Of a stretch of DNA of 64,000 bases, positions 1 to 10,141 are shown one piece after another. The notes under the pieces are model-generated. The model was not told where the DNA came from. It saw nothing but the letters and a program-made list of their open reading frames with translations, and did not search any database. This DNA is from Exophiala sp. HKRS030 (Eukaryota > Ascomycota > Eurotiomycetes > Chaetothyriales > Herpotrichiellaceae). The first letter of the stretch is position 1; every line of letters begins with the position of its first letter. The stretch covers positions 4,464,001 through 4,528,000 of the forward strand of contig JAHWDD010000007.1 of assembly GCA_023897205.1 (NCBI GenBank), given 5' to 3'. The position numbers and the translations under genes are program-made.

Positions 1-111
1 AAGAATATATATTAAGTATGATTTTCACAATACGTTGATGCTGTTACGAAAGCTTCCAGGCGTCACGGATCACATTTTGACTTTTATCATGCTCGAAGCA
101 TTCGTCTCCTT

Positions 112-2055
112 TCACTCTCCTGAGAACTTGTGTCCGAGAAGATCTTCAAAAAGGAACCTGTTGCTAAAACCTGTCTGAGGAGGGAACAATTCTGCGAACG
201 TTTCGAATTCTTGACGAGGGAAGACCGCAGCTGTCTCTGATTGCAGGACTGACCTGACTATTCTCGATGTATCCATACTTTGTAGCGGCCTACCTATGTT
301 GACATATGCCCCATCTCTCTCAGCAAGAATCTCAGACAGCAAATTGGCTCCTCGCACGGCAATGAGACTGCTTTCGAATTTTCGAAGCTGGTCGATACAT
401 TCCAACACGAGATTTTTGTGTGTGGTATGCTCTGCGTCAGAATCCGGGCGATGGAACATGTCCAAGCATAGAATGATGCCAGCCGCAACACAAAATGCTT
501 TGTCAATCCAGATTATCGGTCCATTGATGTCTTTGGCTTGCTTCGCCTCATTAAGAATTGTCTTCGCCGCAGCAATACATGTGACACGCGTCATCGAGTA
601 CAATGGATTCGTGAAACTCTTTCGGATATACGCCCTATGGATCATGATGATCTTGTGTGCAAAGCAGACCGTTAGGCTAGAACGTGCCCAATGAACCCAT
701 TGCGGCCATAGAGCATCAACAGGCTCTACCACGTGAAAATATCGAGGCATGCCTTTGGTGGCCAAATCTCTCATTTGCGCATCGTACTCGAGAACGAGCT
801 GATACTTGGTGTATGGGGTGGTGGATTGGAGTGTGGCTTCGTGGTGTTGCACCAGCAGTTTGGCAACCTCAAAGAGATAGTTTCCATAACTGATGTATGT
901 TGGAAAAGTGGAGGGGAGAGACTCCATTGTGAGGTGGTTCCTGCTGGTAGGCCTTGTGGTTGAGAAATGTGCTGGGTGGATATCATGATTTCCAGCGAAT
1001 GGAAGCGACATCCAGTCTTGCACACACAATTGCGACCAAAGTTTCCTACCGAGCTCTCGCTTGACAGAGCGATGTCGCTGATGTTCGGAAGAAGTCTCGT
1101 CAATCTTGTCTACAGCCACGTCGTAATCGAGCTGATCGATTCGGAGAGCCTGTGCGATCTTCAATGCTGCTCCAAGAAGGACCGACAATTCAGTAGAGTG
1201 TCCAAGAGAGTGAGCAGACATAGTCAATGTCGTGATTGCTTGTACCGAGTATATGTTGTGATCTGATGTCCAACCGCCCTGATTCAGACTTGTGATTGTT
1301 GCCCTGTACCATTGTTTCGAAAGCCTAACAGCTTCCGACCTAGAGAAGCCCCATTCTCTAAGTCGTCGTTCAGAAGTGCAAGTCAAGCTACCCGCCATGA
1401 TGGAGAAAAGAAGCGCCAGCCATTGTAGGGAGAGTCCAGCTACGTCTAGTGTCGACCGGTTTTCCTGTTCCGCAATTACACTATCGAGTTCCGATCTAAA
1501 CGTAGGTCCATGGTAACAACAGTGGTACCAGAGGAGATAGGCCTCATGATAGTCAACAAGCTTCCAGATATGTTCTAGACTGGGCAGGAGAGATTGCAGC
1601 AACGCTTCATGCGCGGCGACGTCCGATTGAGGTTGAGAGGATGACCTTGTCAATGGAAAGAATGATGGGTTCATTCCACTTGACACTCTAGCCGGGCTCT
1701 TGCGAAGCTGCACGCGCTCATACGGTGTAAAGACATATTGCGGACTGGGTGTATCTATGCTGGACAAGTCCCAGATTTCTGCAGCTTCCATGGATATTGC
1801 ATGCTCCCTAATGCTGGGGAGGAGTCCGAAATCCCGCGATTGGGCTCCTCCATCGATAGACGGAGCCGGCCTCAATTGGCGATGTCTCGAGGGGTACACT
1901 CGATGTTTGGCGGGATCATACCTTTCCTGCCAATTCAATTGGCACTTATCTGGTATACCTCGCTTGATACATCGACCGCACGGTACCCGCCGATCGCATT
2001 GCTGCCGTCGTAGACTGCATTCTGTACATGTACTCCTTTCGCGCGCCTTGGGCAT
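112..2055 (-). CDS. Zn2Cys6 fungal transcription factor (candidate cluster regulator)
   Basis: Single-exon gene of about 647 residues. The start at 2055 puts the zinc cluster at the N-terminus, as is usual for the family; the open frame runs further upstream to 2169 but adds only a hydrophobic stretch. The Gal4-type binuclear cluster is clear: C10-x2-C13-x6-C20-x5-C26-x2-C29-x8-C38, with basic residues between the second and third Cys. The middle and C-terminal parts look like the fungal-specific regulatory domain (helical, with HSLGHSTEL and RELGRKLW-like segments). It is divergent from the 2OG-Fe(II) oxygenase that starts at 2752, sharing about 700 bp of promoter. Location beside a deaminase, permease and nucleoside hydrolase suggests a local regulator. 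The family assignment is firm; the target genes are inference. Confidence 0.9.
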   Translation of the reverse strand: MPKARERSTCTECSLRRQQCDRRVPCGRCIKRGIPDKCQLNWQERYDPAKHRVYPSRHRQLRPAPSIDGGAQSRDFGLLPSIREHAISMEAAEIWDLSSIDTPSPQYVFTPYERVQLRKSPARVSSGMNPSFFPLTRSSSQPQSDVAAHEALLQSLLPSLEHIWKLVDYHEAYLLWYHCCYHGPTFRSELDSVIAEQENRSTLDVAGLSLQWLALLFSIMAGSLTCTSERRLREWGFSRSEAVRLSKQWYRATITSLNQGGWTSDHNIYSVQAITTLTMSAHSLGHSTELSVLLGAALKIAQALRIDQLDYDVAVDKIDETSSEHQRHRSVKRELGRKLWSQLCVQDWMSLPFAGNHDIHPAHFSTTRPTSRNHLTMESLPSTFPTYISYGNYLFEVAKLLVQHHEATLQSTTPYTKYQLVLEYDAQMRDLATKGMPRYFHVVEPVDALWPQWVHWARSSLTVCFAHKIIMIHRAYIRKSFTNPLYSMTRVTCIAAAKTILNEAKQAKDINGPIIWIDKAFCVAAGIILCLDMFHRPDSDAEHTTHKNLVLECIDQLRKFESSLIAVRGANLLSEILAERDGAYVNIGRPLQSMDTSRIVRSVLQSETAAVFPRQEFETFAELFPPQTGFSNRFLFEDLLGHKFSGE

Positions 2056-2751
2056 GCTGGCCCGGAAGAAATGAAAGCGACCAGCGAGTATGACTGGCGA
2101 TAGGACAAAGAATGATAGAGGAGGTGATAAGTACAATCTGTCTAAGGCCTCCAGCTCAATCGGTGCCAATCATGGAACACCATCGTGCTAACCGTGCCGC
2201 CCACGTGCTTGATATCGTACAATCTATATTTGAAACGAGTCTAGGGTGCATTTCTTCCTGGACAAGGTGTTATTTTAGTTAGATATAAGTCCAAATTGCA
2301 AGATAAGCATGATGGGGTTCTCTCTCAGAGTCTCCACGATGACTAATTTCGCTATAACCATTGGGAGCTCCGAATCCACTTCGTCGTGGTGAACCAGCTC
2401 GTGGTCCTCCACTAGGCTCTACCCCGTATCGGGTATCCAATAAATCAAATACGACGCATATCACCGCAAAGCCAATCATGTTCGGCCAGCCCGCCAATCA
2501 GTGGAAGTGTCGTACGACGTTTCGACCTATACTCCCTAGATTGATAACGAAGCCAATCCCCCAAACATGAATCTAGATTGCGGAAGTCAGATCTTTCAAC
2601 GGTTAAGCATCTAGATCTATGAACCGGATTTACCGGCCAACCCTAGCTTAGATCTCTGCAGCTTGTTGAAATACAACTACCATCAGGTACTCCGAAGCGA
2701 AGTCTTGCCAGGATCTCCTTGTGTCCCACGCAATTGCTAGAGCCGCTCACC
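2056..2751. promoter_or_regulatory. Divergent promoter, regulator / oxygenase
   Basis: About 700 bp between two divergent starts. It holds scattered HGATAR words (AGATAA near 2301, TGATAA near 2541) and a CACGTG near 2202. The short open frames inside it are not conserved-looking. The oxygenase start at 2752 has a good context (CACC before ATG). Confidence 0.5.
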
Positions 2752-3802
2752 ATGATCGCACGTGAAACCCCAGCTTTCACTGTCCCCACCATCGACCTCA
2801 GTGCCTATTTGCACCAACCCAATTCCTCAGATGCAGAGCTTGTCGTGGAGCAGATTCGATCTGCTTGTGCTACCAGTGGCTTTTTCCAGCTCATAGGACA
2901 TGGGATTCCAGAGTCTCTTCAAAAACAGGCATTTGCGGCGGCCAAGATCTTCTTCAATCTCTCCGATGAAGAAAAGAAAAAGCTCAGCGGCAGACCCGGC
3001 CGCGGATACGAGATCATAGGGACTCAATTCCTGGAACAAGGAAAAAAGCCTGACTTGAAGGAGGTAAGTGTTGGTAACAGCCTAGCTCTCGCTCAATAGT
3101 GCTCGGTTTTCCGCTTTCTACGACCCTCAGCTTGTGCCTGACCAGGTGACACAGGGGTTCTTCATCGGACGCGAGGCTACAGATCTCAAACCGCCCTATC
3201 GCCCCTTTCAAGAACCAAATGTCTGGCCGAGCACAGACTTGATCCCGGATTCCGAATTCAAAGATCCCCTGCTCAACTACCATCAAGCATTGACAGACCT
3301 ATCATTCATACTCATGCGCATTCTTGCATCCGGTCTGAAGAACTTCGACACGACTGTGTTCGCCGAATTCTGTCGAGACCCCATCGCAGCTGTGCGTCTA
3401 CTCCATTATCCTCCTCACCCGGACTTTGAGGATTCGGAATTAGTGGGAGCAGGGGCACATACCGATTTCGGCGCCATTACGCTTTTACTCCAGGACGGCA
3501 ATCCTGGTCTGCAAGTGTTGAACCAGCACACGAATGAGTGGTTGGATGTGGCGCCGCGAGAGGATGCGTATGTCGTCAATATCGGAGACATGTTGGACGT
3601 GTGGACCAGTGGAGCTTACAAAAGCACCGTTCATCGAGTCATAAATACGTCTGGAACGGAGAGATACTCGATTCCCTTCTTTTTGGATGGCAATCCAGAT
3701 TGTGAGATCAGACCTCTCGGTGGGTTAGAGGGCACTGGGACAAGCAAGCCGTTCACCGTAGAGGAGCATATGCTGTCACGATATGCTGCAAGTTACAAAT
3801 AA
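2752..3802 (+). CDS. 2OG-Fe(II) dioxygenase, isopenicillin-N-synthase-like
   Basis: Two exons, 2752-3063 and 3155-3802 (intron 3064-3154, phase 0), giving about 319 residues. Two other in-frame acceptors (ends at 3130 and 3145) would add a few residues; the one chosen joins DLKE directly to GFFIGRE, the usual form of this family. N-terminal DIOX_N region (PTIDLSAYL, then SGFFQLIGHGIPESL) is followed by the double-stranded beta-helix domain. Fe(II) ligands are H206, D208 (AHTDFG) and H264 (STVHRV); R274-x-S276 binds 2-oxoglutarate. Enzymes of this family hydroxylate or oxidise small molecules, including thymine and other nucleobase compounds. It ends 70 bp from the convergent deaminase gene. 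Substrate unknown; a nucleobase derivative is inferred from context only. Confidence 0.9.
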
Positions 3803-3872
3803 TTCGACAAGTGATCGATGATCACACAAAGAACGTTCCAACTCAGTTAATCCTCCTGAATAGTTCTATCAA

Positions 3873-5364
3873 TTAACAATAATTTCTTTTGAGCTTGTTA
3901 TGAACTGCACTTTTGTTTCGGATCCTCCTGATGGTCCGCTGAGCATCTTCTTTGATTCTCTTTTCGTCAAACTTGACCAGCCTATGGCCGTCCACCAAGA
4001 TCTCTCCGTCAACAACGACTTTCTCGACATCGGCACCAGAGCACGAGAAGACAACAACCGTAATTGGATCAATGCCACCTTCTGTTACCTGCATTGGATC
4101 GAAGGGAGCGCAGTAAAGTCCTGACGGATCAATGACAACGAAATCCGCCTTCTTGCCAACCTCGAGACTTCCAATCTCATTCTCAAGGCCTAGAGCTCGA
4201 GCTCCGTTAATTGTCGCCATCGTCAGGACTTGTTCTGCTGTGATGGCTGCTGCATCTTGCCGCGAGCCTTTCTGCAGTAATGCGGCTACCCGCATCTCCT
4301 GGATCATATCGTATGTGTTTGCACAAGGAGCGCCATCCGTACCCAAGCCAACGTTGATGTTCTTTTGCAGCATTTCCGGTATTGCAGCAACGCCTGAGCC
4401 CAGCTTGCAGTTACTACTTGCATTGTGGGCAACGGTGGCTCCAGTTTCTTGGAGTAATGGTAGATCCTTCTCAAGATCGAGATTCACCATGTGGGCGAGA
4501 ACGGTCTTCTTGTCCTTGCCGATAAGATTTGTCCGATAGCAAAACTCAACGGGGCTGCAGTTATAACTCTCTCGATAAATAACGAGGTCTTTGGGGGCTT
4601 CAGCACAGTGCATAGTGAGACCCATGCCATGCTTGGAACAAGCATCTCCAATGGCTCTGTGGGCTGATTCTTCTGAGCCTCGTGGAGTTCCAGCAGCCAT
4701 CCAGACCTGAAGTCGTCCGTTGCAAGAGCCATGATATTTCTCATGTGCAGCGACAGCAGCATCTATCGACATGCTTGCGACATCTCGGTCTCTAGGATCG
4801 TTCAGTCCGAATTTGTTCGACTCTTCGACCTTGACAAGTTTGCCCTAAATCTTAAGCATTAGTATTCCATCATCAGAAGAGATTTTGTGGAGATATTACC
4901 AGAGATCCTCGAATGCCCATCTCCTCTACTGCCCGCGCAGCATTGTCAAACCCGCTCCGATGAGTGAGCAGAGCTTCCAGAAAGCAAGTGGTGCCACTCC
5001 TCAACATTTCGGCAATGGTCAGTCGACTTGCGATGTAGCCATCGTCTTCTTCAAAGTTTGCCTCGAGGGGCCAGATCGAGTCGCATAGCCAAGAATGAAG
5101 TGGGACATCTTCTGCCAGGCCACGTAGAATAGACTGGCCAAGATGGGCGTGTGTATTGATGAAACCAGGGATTATAATCTTGCCCTGGCAATCCACTGTC
5201 TTGAACCCTGGTTGCAATAATGGATGTTCCAAGAGCGAGGCTGTTTTTCCAATCGCAGCTATTCGGTTTGCATTAACAAGGATGGCCCCGTCTAACCAGA
5301 TTGTCCGCTTATGATCAACTGTGATGATCGTCGCGTGAGTAAAAAGTATGGTTGTAATAGCCAT
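3873..5364 (-). CDS. Amidohydrolase, AtzA/TrzA-type deaminase (SAH / guanine / 8-oxoguanine deaminase-like)
   Basis: Two exons, 5364-4900 and 4844-3873, with a 55-bp intron (4845-4899, branch site ACTAAT), giving 478 residues. The start at 5364 begins MAITTILFTHATIITVD, the usual small beta-sandwich opening of cytosolic amidohydrolases; the open frame upstream is not needed. Metal ligands and catalytic residues of the TIM barrel are visible: H72-A-H74 (NTHAHLGQS), H234 (MTMHCAE), H273 (LAHMVNL) and D325 (GLGTDGAP). The HNASSNCKLGSG segment is typical of the methylthioadenosine / S-adenosylhomocysteine deaminase and chlorohydrolase branch. The expected reaction is hydrolytic deamination of a purine or related ring. 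It is divergent from the nucleobase permease, which fits import followed by deamination. The exact substrate cannot be read from the sequence. Confidence 0.92.
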
Positions 5365-6006
5365 GATAAATTCTGACAAGTTATTGCCGCAATTCTGAGA
5401 CGCTTCTTGTTTGCGTTGTCTCAGAAAAAAGAGCGGCTGCCCGTACCGAATTTCCACCTCAGGGAGTTCTTAGGATTGTCTTTTGCACTTTTCGCCGTGG
5501 TTGCTCTGATCTTGATCTTGCAACTTTTCTTTTGAATGCATAAGCGAGCATCTCGCCGAGAGCCGCGTGAACTGAATCTACCCCACGATGATTGTTTTCA
5601 TCTCGTCCTTATTGCTTGGATTGGGGGCGGGTTCGAAAAGAGACTTATCGGATATCGGGATTGTTGTCCAGTAATATGCGCCGTCTTGTACGAAAACGAC
5701 TATCACAGATAAGGCTGATATCCGAAACCTGAATTCGACTAATCAGCGATAAGGAGAGCCTGCATTCAGATCGAAGTACTTGCGGAGTTGGTCTGTCGTA
5801 CGATGTTTCGGCGGTGGCTATCAACTCGAGAAGCAATCGATAAAGCAACTTGATGAGTGCTTCTTTCCAATCATGCTCGATACATCGGTGCTTGATTCGG
5901 GGCATATAAGACCACTTCATTACCTCGTCACAACACACCCCCACTCTGATCCCTCAGGACACCAGCATTTCCCCTTGCCAAAACAATACCTTTTAGGCTC
6001 AGTTCA
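5365..6006. promoter_or_regulatory. Divergent promoter with GATA-factor words, deaminase / permease
   Basis: Shared upstream region. Four HGATAR words lie within 201 bp: CTTATCG at 5644-5650 (reverse), AGATAAG 5707-5713, CGATAAG 5747-5753 and CGATAAA 5838-5844. An exact inverted pair, TCGGATATC (5648-5656) and GATATCCGA (5717-5725), overlaps this cluster and contains CGG half-sites like those used by Zn2Cys6 proteins. AreA/NIT2 control is inferred. Confidence 0.5.
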
Positions 6007-7847
6007 ATGGAATATCCAAAAATGGCAGTTGAGGATAGCAAAATGACTGTCGAAAGCTCCACAACTTCGACATACGAAACACCAACTCCAGGCGCCACCA
6101 CAAAAGTCACCTTCCGCGAGAAGGCGACGGAGTTCTCGACATATATCAAATCGAAGGATGCTTGGCTGGGCAATTATGACTATTGGTACCTTGTCACACC
6201 TAACATTCCTCCCTTCAACAAAAAATACAAGGACAAGGCGGTCCCATTTTATGGCCTCCATGACCGTGTTCCCATCCTCCTGACTATTATCCTGGGGTTG
6301 CAGCATGCACTAATCATGATCGGGTCGGTGGTATCACCACCGCTTGCCGTCGCAGCTGGGGCTTTTCATCTCGCACCAGACCAAGTTTCATATCTTGTGT
6401 CGGCAGCCTTCATCACCACCGGCATTGCCACAGCCATTCAGGTCACGAGAGTACACATCAAGAACACACCTTTCTACATTGGCACTGGTCTGCTGTCAGT
6501 TGTAGGCCCTACCTTCGACATCATTCCAATTGCCTTCTCGTACACCAACATGCGTTACAACAACGGGTCATGCCCACTGGCTGAAGACGGAACTCAACTT
6601 CCCTGTCCTGATGGATGGGGAGCCTTCCTCGGCACGATGCTTTGCACTGTCTTTGTGCAAATCGGCATGTCTCTAGTACCTCCACGTCTTCTCAACAAGG
6701 TCTTTCCCAAGATCATCACCGGTTCACTCCTACTCCTTATCGGTGTGTTCTTGATAGGGAATGGCATGCAAAACTGGGGAGGTTCCTACAACTGCAATGG
6801 AGGTGAAGGATTCTACGCCTTGTGCCCAAATGTTGCTGCCCCAAAACCGCTCCCATGGGCTGACCCGAAATTGATTGGACTTGGCTTCAGTGTCTTCGTC
6901 ACTATTATGTTGGTAGAGCAGTTCGGTGCTCCTCTCATGAAATCTGGGTCTGTCTTGATAGGCCTTGCAGTAGGTTGCGCCATCTCCGGTGCAACAGGCT
7001 ATTGGTCCCGTGAGAATATCGACTCAGCTCCTGTGGTCACCTTCCTCTGGGTCCATACTTTTAAACTTTCTGTCGATGGAGCCTTGGTTCTGCCATTGCT
7101 CATCATGTTCATCTGTCAAGGTGTGAGCTGCATGCCCGACATTCTGGCCACAGCCGAGATCTCTGGTGTCGATGTGGAAGGCACTGAGTTCAACAGTCGA
7201 ATCCAAGGTGGAATTCTCTGTGATGGGTTGGGCAGTTTGATAAGTGCTCTGGGTACTGCGGGACCTATGGTTGCACAGGCCGGCAACAATGGAGTCATTG
7301 TTATAACGGGTTGTGCTGTAAGTTTTAAGCCTGACATTTCCTTCGGTTTCTGTTACTAACTTTGATATTCTAGTCCCGTCGTGCCGGATGGGCAGCGTCA
7401 GTCTTCTTGATTCTCATGGGATTCTTTGCCAAATTCGGAGCCGTCTTCTCATCAATGCCACCATCAGTACTTGGTGGGATGCAAGTCTTCCTCTACAGCA
7501 CAATTGTAGTTGCTGGAATCCGAATTTTGGGAATGGTCCAATTCACGAGACGCAATCGATTCATCCTGACCATTGCTCTCGGCATTGGCTTTATCGATAT
7601 TGTCACTCCCACTTGGTTCCACCAGATTCTCGACTACAGTGGTCCGAACGTGCATCTGCAAGGCTTCGAGCAAGGTCTCAATTTGGTTGTAGAGACTCCA
7701 TTCATCATCTCCGCCGTTGTTGGAGTGTTCTTGAATCTCGTCTTTCCTAATGATAAGAGCGAGATGGATCAATTGTTGTTCGGGAGTGACTCTAGGGCTC
7801 CACAACATCTCTCCCTCAAGCGGAGCAGCATCGACCTAGCTAGATGA
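6007..7847 (+). CDS. NCS2/NAT-family purine (xanthine/uric acid-type) permease
   Basis: Two exons, 6007-7317 and 7374-7847, with a 56-bp intron (7318-7373, TACTAAC branch site), giving 594 residues, close to the size of Aspergillus UapA/UapC. The protein has a hydrophilic N-terminus with a GNYDYWYLVTPNIPPF segment, the QHALIMIGSVVSPP motif of TM1, a VEQFGAPLMKSG segment in TM8 and many membrane spans. It should carry purines into the cell by H+ symport. The NAT signature reads GNNGVIVITG at residues 426-435: the Asn-x-Gly core is kept, but the position that is Gln/Glu/Pro in described NATs is Gly, and the last basic position is also Gly. That suggests changed substrate range. It is divergent from the deaminase. 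Confidence 0.93.
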
Positions 7848-8233
7848 ACGGTCATTGACACCACTATTTTTTAGAGCCGATAGACATTCTAGAAAGTCAT
7901 TATATGAAATATGAAGAACTTGTCCAAGATATGCTTGTGAGTCACATTGAAATCAGAACCTAGTTGGTCAAGTCATTGGTTAAAATATTCCACCAAGCAT
8001 CACGATGTTTCAAATGCACAGTGTTCCTTCAGCATTCATGTTCATGGGAACCTAGACGAATTTCGAAATTGAACAATGTTTTGGGTAGCAGTATACTCCT
8101 TCGGATTGAGTTAAACTAAAGGCTTTTGGATCCCGGAGTTGAGTCTATGAAGCAAGTAGGCGATTGCCCTTTCCAACTGAATTAACCTAGCGGAGGAGGT
8201 CAAGTTACGTCTTCATTCGATTTTCTCCAGGAC
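7848..8233. other. Intergenic, convergent 3' ends
   Basis: 386 bp between the 3' ends of the permease and the second oxygenase. A/T-rich; nothing recognised besides likely 3' UTRs. Confidence 0.5.
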
Positions 8234-9301
8234 TCACGCAGTTACGCTGTTGGCAAAACTACCTTCCAAAATTGCCTTTTCAGGAATATTGATTGAGGAA
8301 CCCTCCAACAGCTGCTGCTGCCTTTTCTTCTCCTCTAATGTCTTGGAATAATACAACATCATTGCATTTCTCGTAAACTCAGCGCCTGTCACAAGTGGAT
8401 ACTTCTTCTTCGGACCTTGGATCTTTGCATCGTGACAAGGTTGGTTGAAGAAAGCGATACTATATCTCTCGCCATAGTAGTCACCAGGTTCAGTTGGGGC
8501 TTTGACGCGGTGATATGTCGACTTGAAACGGTCATCGGACCAACTCATCAATAAATCACCGATGTTACAGATAATCGCACCCGTGGTTGAAGGTTCAACT
8601 TTAGTCCAGGTGTCTCCGTGGCCAAAGGAGGTACTGACCTCACGACCGGGGCAGATCTCGAGTCCCGACTGATTCTCTTTCTGAAAAAGGAGAGTGAGGA
8701 GATCCCAGTCAGCGTGAGCTCCTGCACGGTGCCACACTTCGCCTCCACGTCCGTTTTCAGCAGGCACTTCGAAGTAGTGCAGCAATCGACATACTGTCTG
8801 GGATTCAGGCCGGGTAATGTCATGAGCACGGATGAAATAATTGTCGTCGAAGCCCAAGCCGCGTGCGAAACATGTCATCAACTTTTCCGAAACCTCTTGG
8901 ACTTGATGCATGAACTTGAGCGCAGAGACTTGAAAGTTGGGCAGTGTAGCGTCAGGAAGCCACTTCCCCTCCATGTTGGCACCAAACTGCATCTGATAGG
9001 ATTCTTTGCGGTCGGCGGCGCCGGTCGACGGTCGGATTTGAGCGTTCTTCTCCCAGCCGGCATTATGAGCAGAAGAGAACGCGACCTCGGCCTTCACTGA
9101 ATCGGGCAGTGAGAAGAAGGATTGTGACCACGTAAACATCTGGTCGATGTCTGATTGTGAAATGCCGTGGTCTGTGACGCAGAAAAACCCGACATCTTCT
9201 GCAGCAGAGCAGAGTTGCTGTGTAATTTGACCAATTCGAGATTCGAAGTCGGCCAGGGATATCGCAGGAATTGTCCTGTCCAAGTACTTGGTAGGTTCCA
9301 T
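8234..9301 (-). CDS. Second 2OG-Fe(II) dioxygenase, isopenicillin-N-synthase-like
   Basis: Single exon of 355 residues from the ATG at 9301 (MEPTKYLDRTIPAISLADF); an in-frame ATG at 9358 would add 19 residues and is less family-like. DIOX_N region is followed by the jelly-roll core with Fe(II) ligands H196 and D198 (GAHADWD) and H264 (STYHRVKAP); R279-x-S281 (ERYSIAFF) is the 2-oxoglutarate site. It is only distantly like the first oxygenase in this locus, so the two are probably not a recent duplication. It is divergent from the nucleoside hydrolase and shares a promoter rich in GATA words. Oxidation of a nucleoside or nucleobase is inferred from neighbours; the family alone would allow many other substrates. 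Confidence 0.9.
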   Translation of the reverse strand: MEPTKYLDRTIPAISLADFESRIGQITQQLCSAAEDVGFFCVTDHGISQSDIDQMFTWSQSFFSLPDSVKAEVAFSSAHNAGWEKNAQIRPSTGAADRKESYQMQFGANMEGKWLPDATLPNFQVSALKFMHQVQEVSEKLMTCFARGLGFDDNYFIRAHDITRPESQTVCRLLHYFEVPAENGRGGEVWHRAGAHADWDLLTLLFQKENQSGLEICPGREVSTSFGHGDTWTKVEPSTTGAIICNIGDLLMSWSDDRFKSTYHRVKAPTEPGDYYGERYSIAFFNQPCHDAKIQGPKKKYPLVTGAEFTRNAMMLYYSKTLEEKKRQQQLLEGSSINIPEKAILEGSFANSVTA

Positions 9302-10141
9302 GCCCAGCCTTGCAGAATGGTTGAATCTTGGTAGTTGCCAATGAAGAGAAAGTCGCAATCAGAAAGTCCTGATGCTGGTGGGCGCGGTGAACCTCGAGAT
9401 TCCAAGAAACAGGCGAGCAGTGAAGGTAAACAATTGGAGCTGGCGCCCTGTCCAGTCCTTGAATTGCGCGTAGTCTGTCACCCGAAAACAATGTCGCTAG
9501 GTTCAGGACGAGCCGCAGGAAAGATATATCTGGACCTTTCTGCAACACCGACTGCGCGGGATTGAGCAGGCTAACTTGTTTGTCATACTAATTTGAAATT
9601 CTAGATCTGAGCAAGAAATCTAGTTCAACACGAATGTCGTACTATCAATCGAACGATCAGGCCGAGTTGCTGATAAAGAGAGGTCTGATAAGATTATTAT
9701 CTGGGTAACTTATACTGCCTATCGTCCAATCAAACTCCACTATATCTCGTACAAGGATACTCAGCCTTGCACGACTGTATCAAACTGGGCCCCCTTGGCA
9801 TCAACGCAAGAACTGCACTCCATGATCATTATCGTACCGACAAGACGGATTAGCATATATCAACTCTCAGCTAGGAAGCTAGCTACCCAATATCTGGCAC
9901 ATCTCACACGGGATGGTATCGGTGACGAGGCGAAGTCATCTTCGGATCCTCGTCACGGAGGAATCTTGAGCATACACCAGCCAAGACAACCATGTGCGAC
10001 CTATAGAAGACGACTCGTTCCCTCAAACGCTGTATGCGAGGTTTTGAACCCCAATACGTATCAGTGGTCGTTACGCGGTCCCTTTCTTCGGGTTTCATAC
10101 TATTCATTCGTTCGGAAGACGGTGTGGAAATCCCCATCAAA
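9302..10141. promoter_or_regulatory. Divergent promoter, oxygenase / nucleoside hydrolase
   Basis: 840 bp between two divergent starts. The clearest content is the tight GATA group at 9671-9703 (separate entry). Short open frames here look like non-coding shadows. Confidence 0.5.
9671..9703. promoter_or_regulatory. Three clustered HGATAR words (AreA/NIT2-type sites)
   Basis: TGATAAA at 9671-9677, TGATAAG at 9686-9692 and TTATCT (reverse of AGATAA) at 9698-9703 fall within 33 bp. Fungal nitrogen regulators of the GATA family bind HGATAR, best when several are close together. Function is inferred. Confidence 0.55.
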
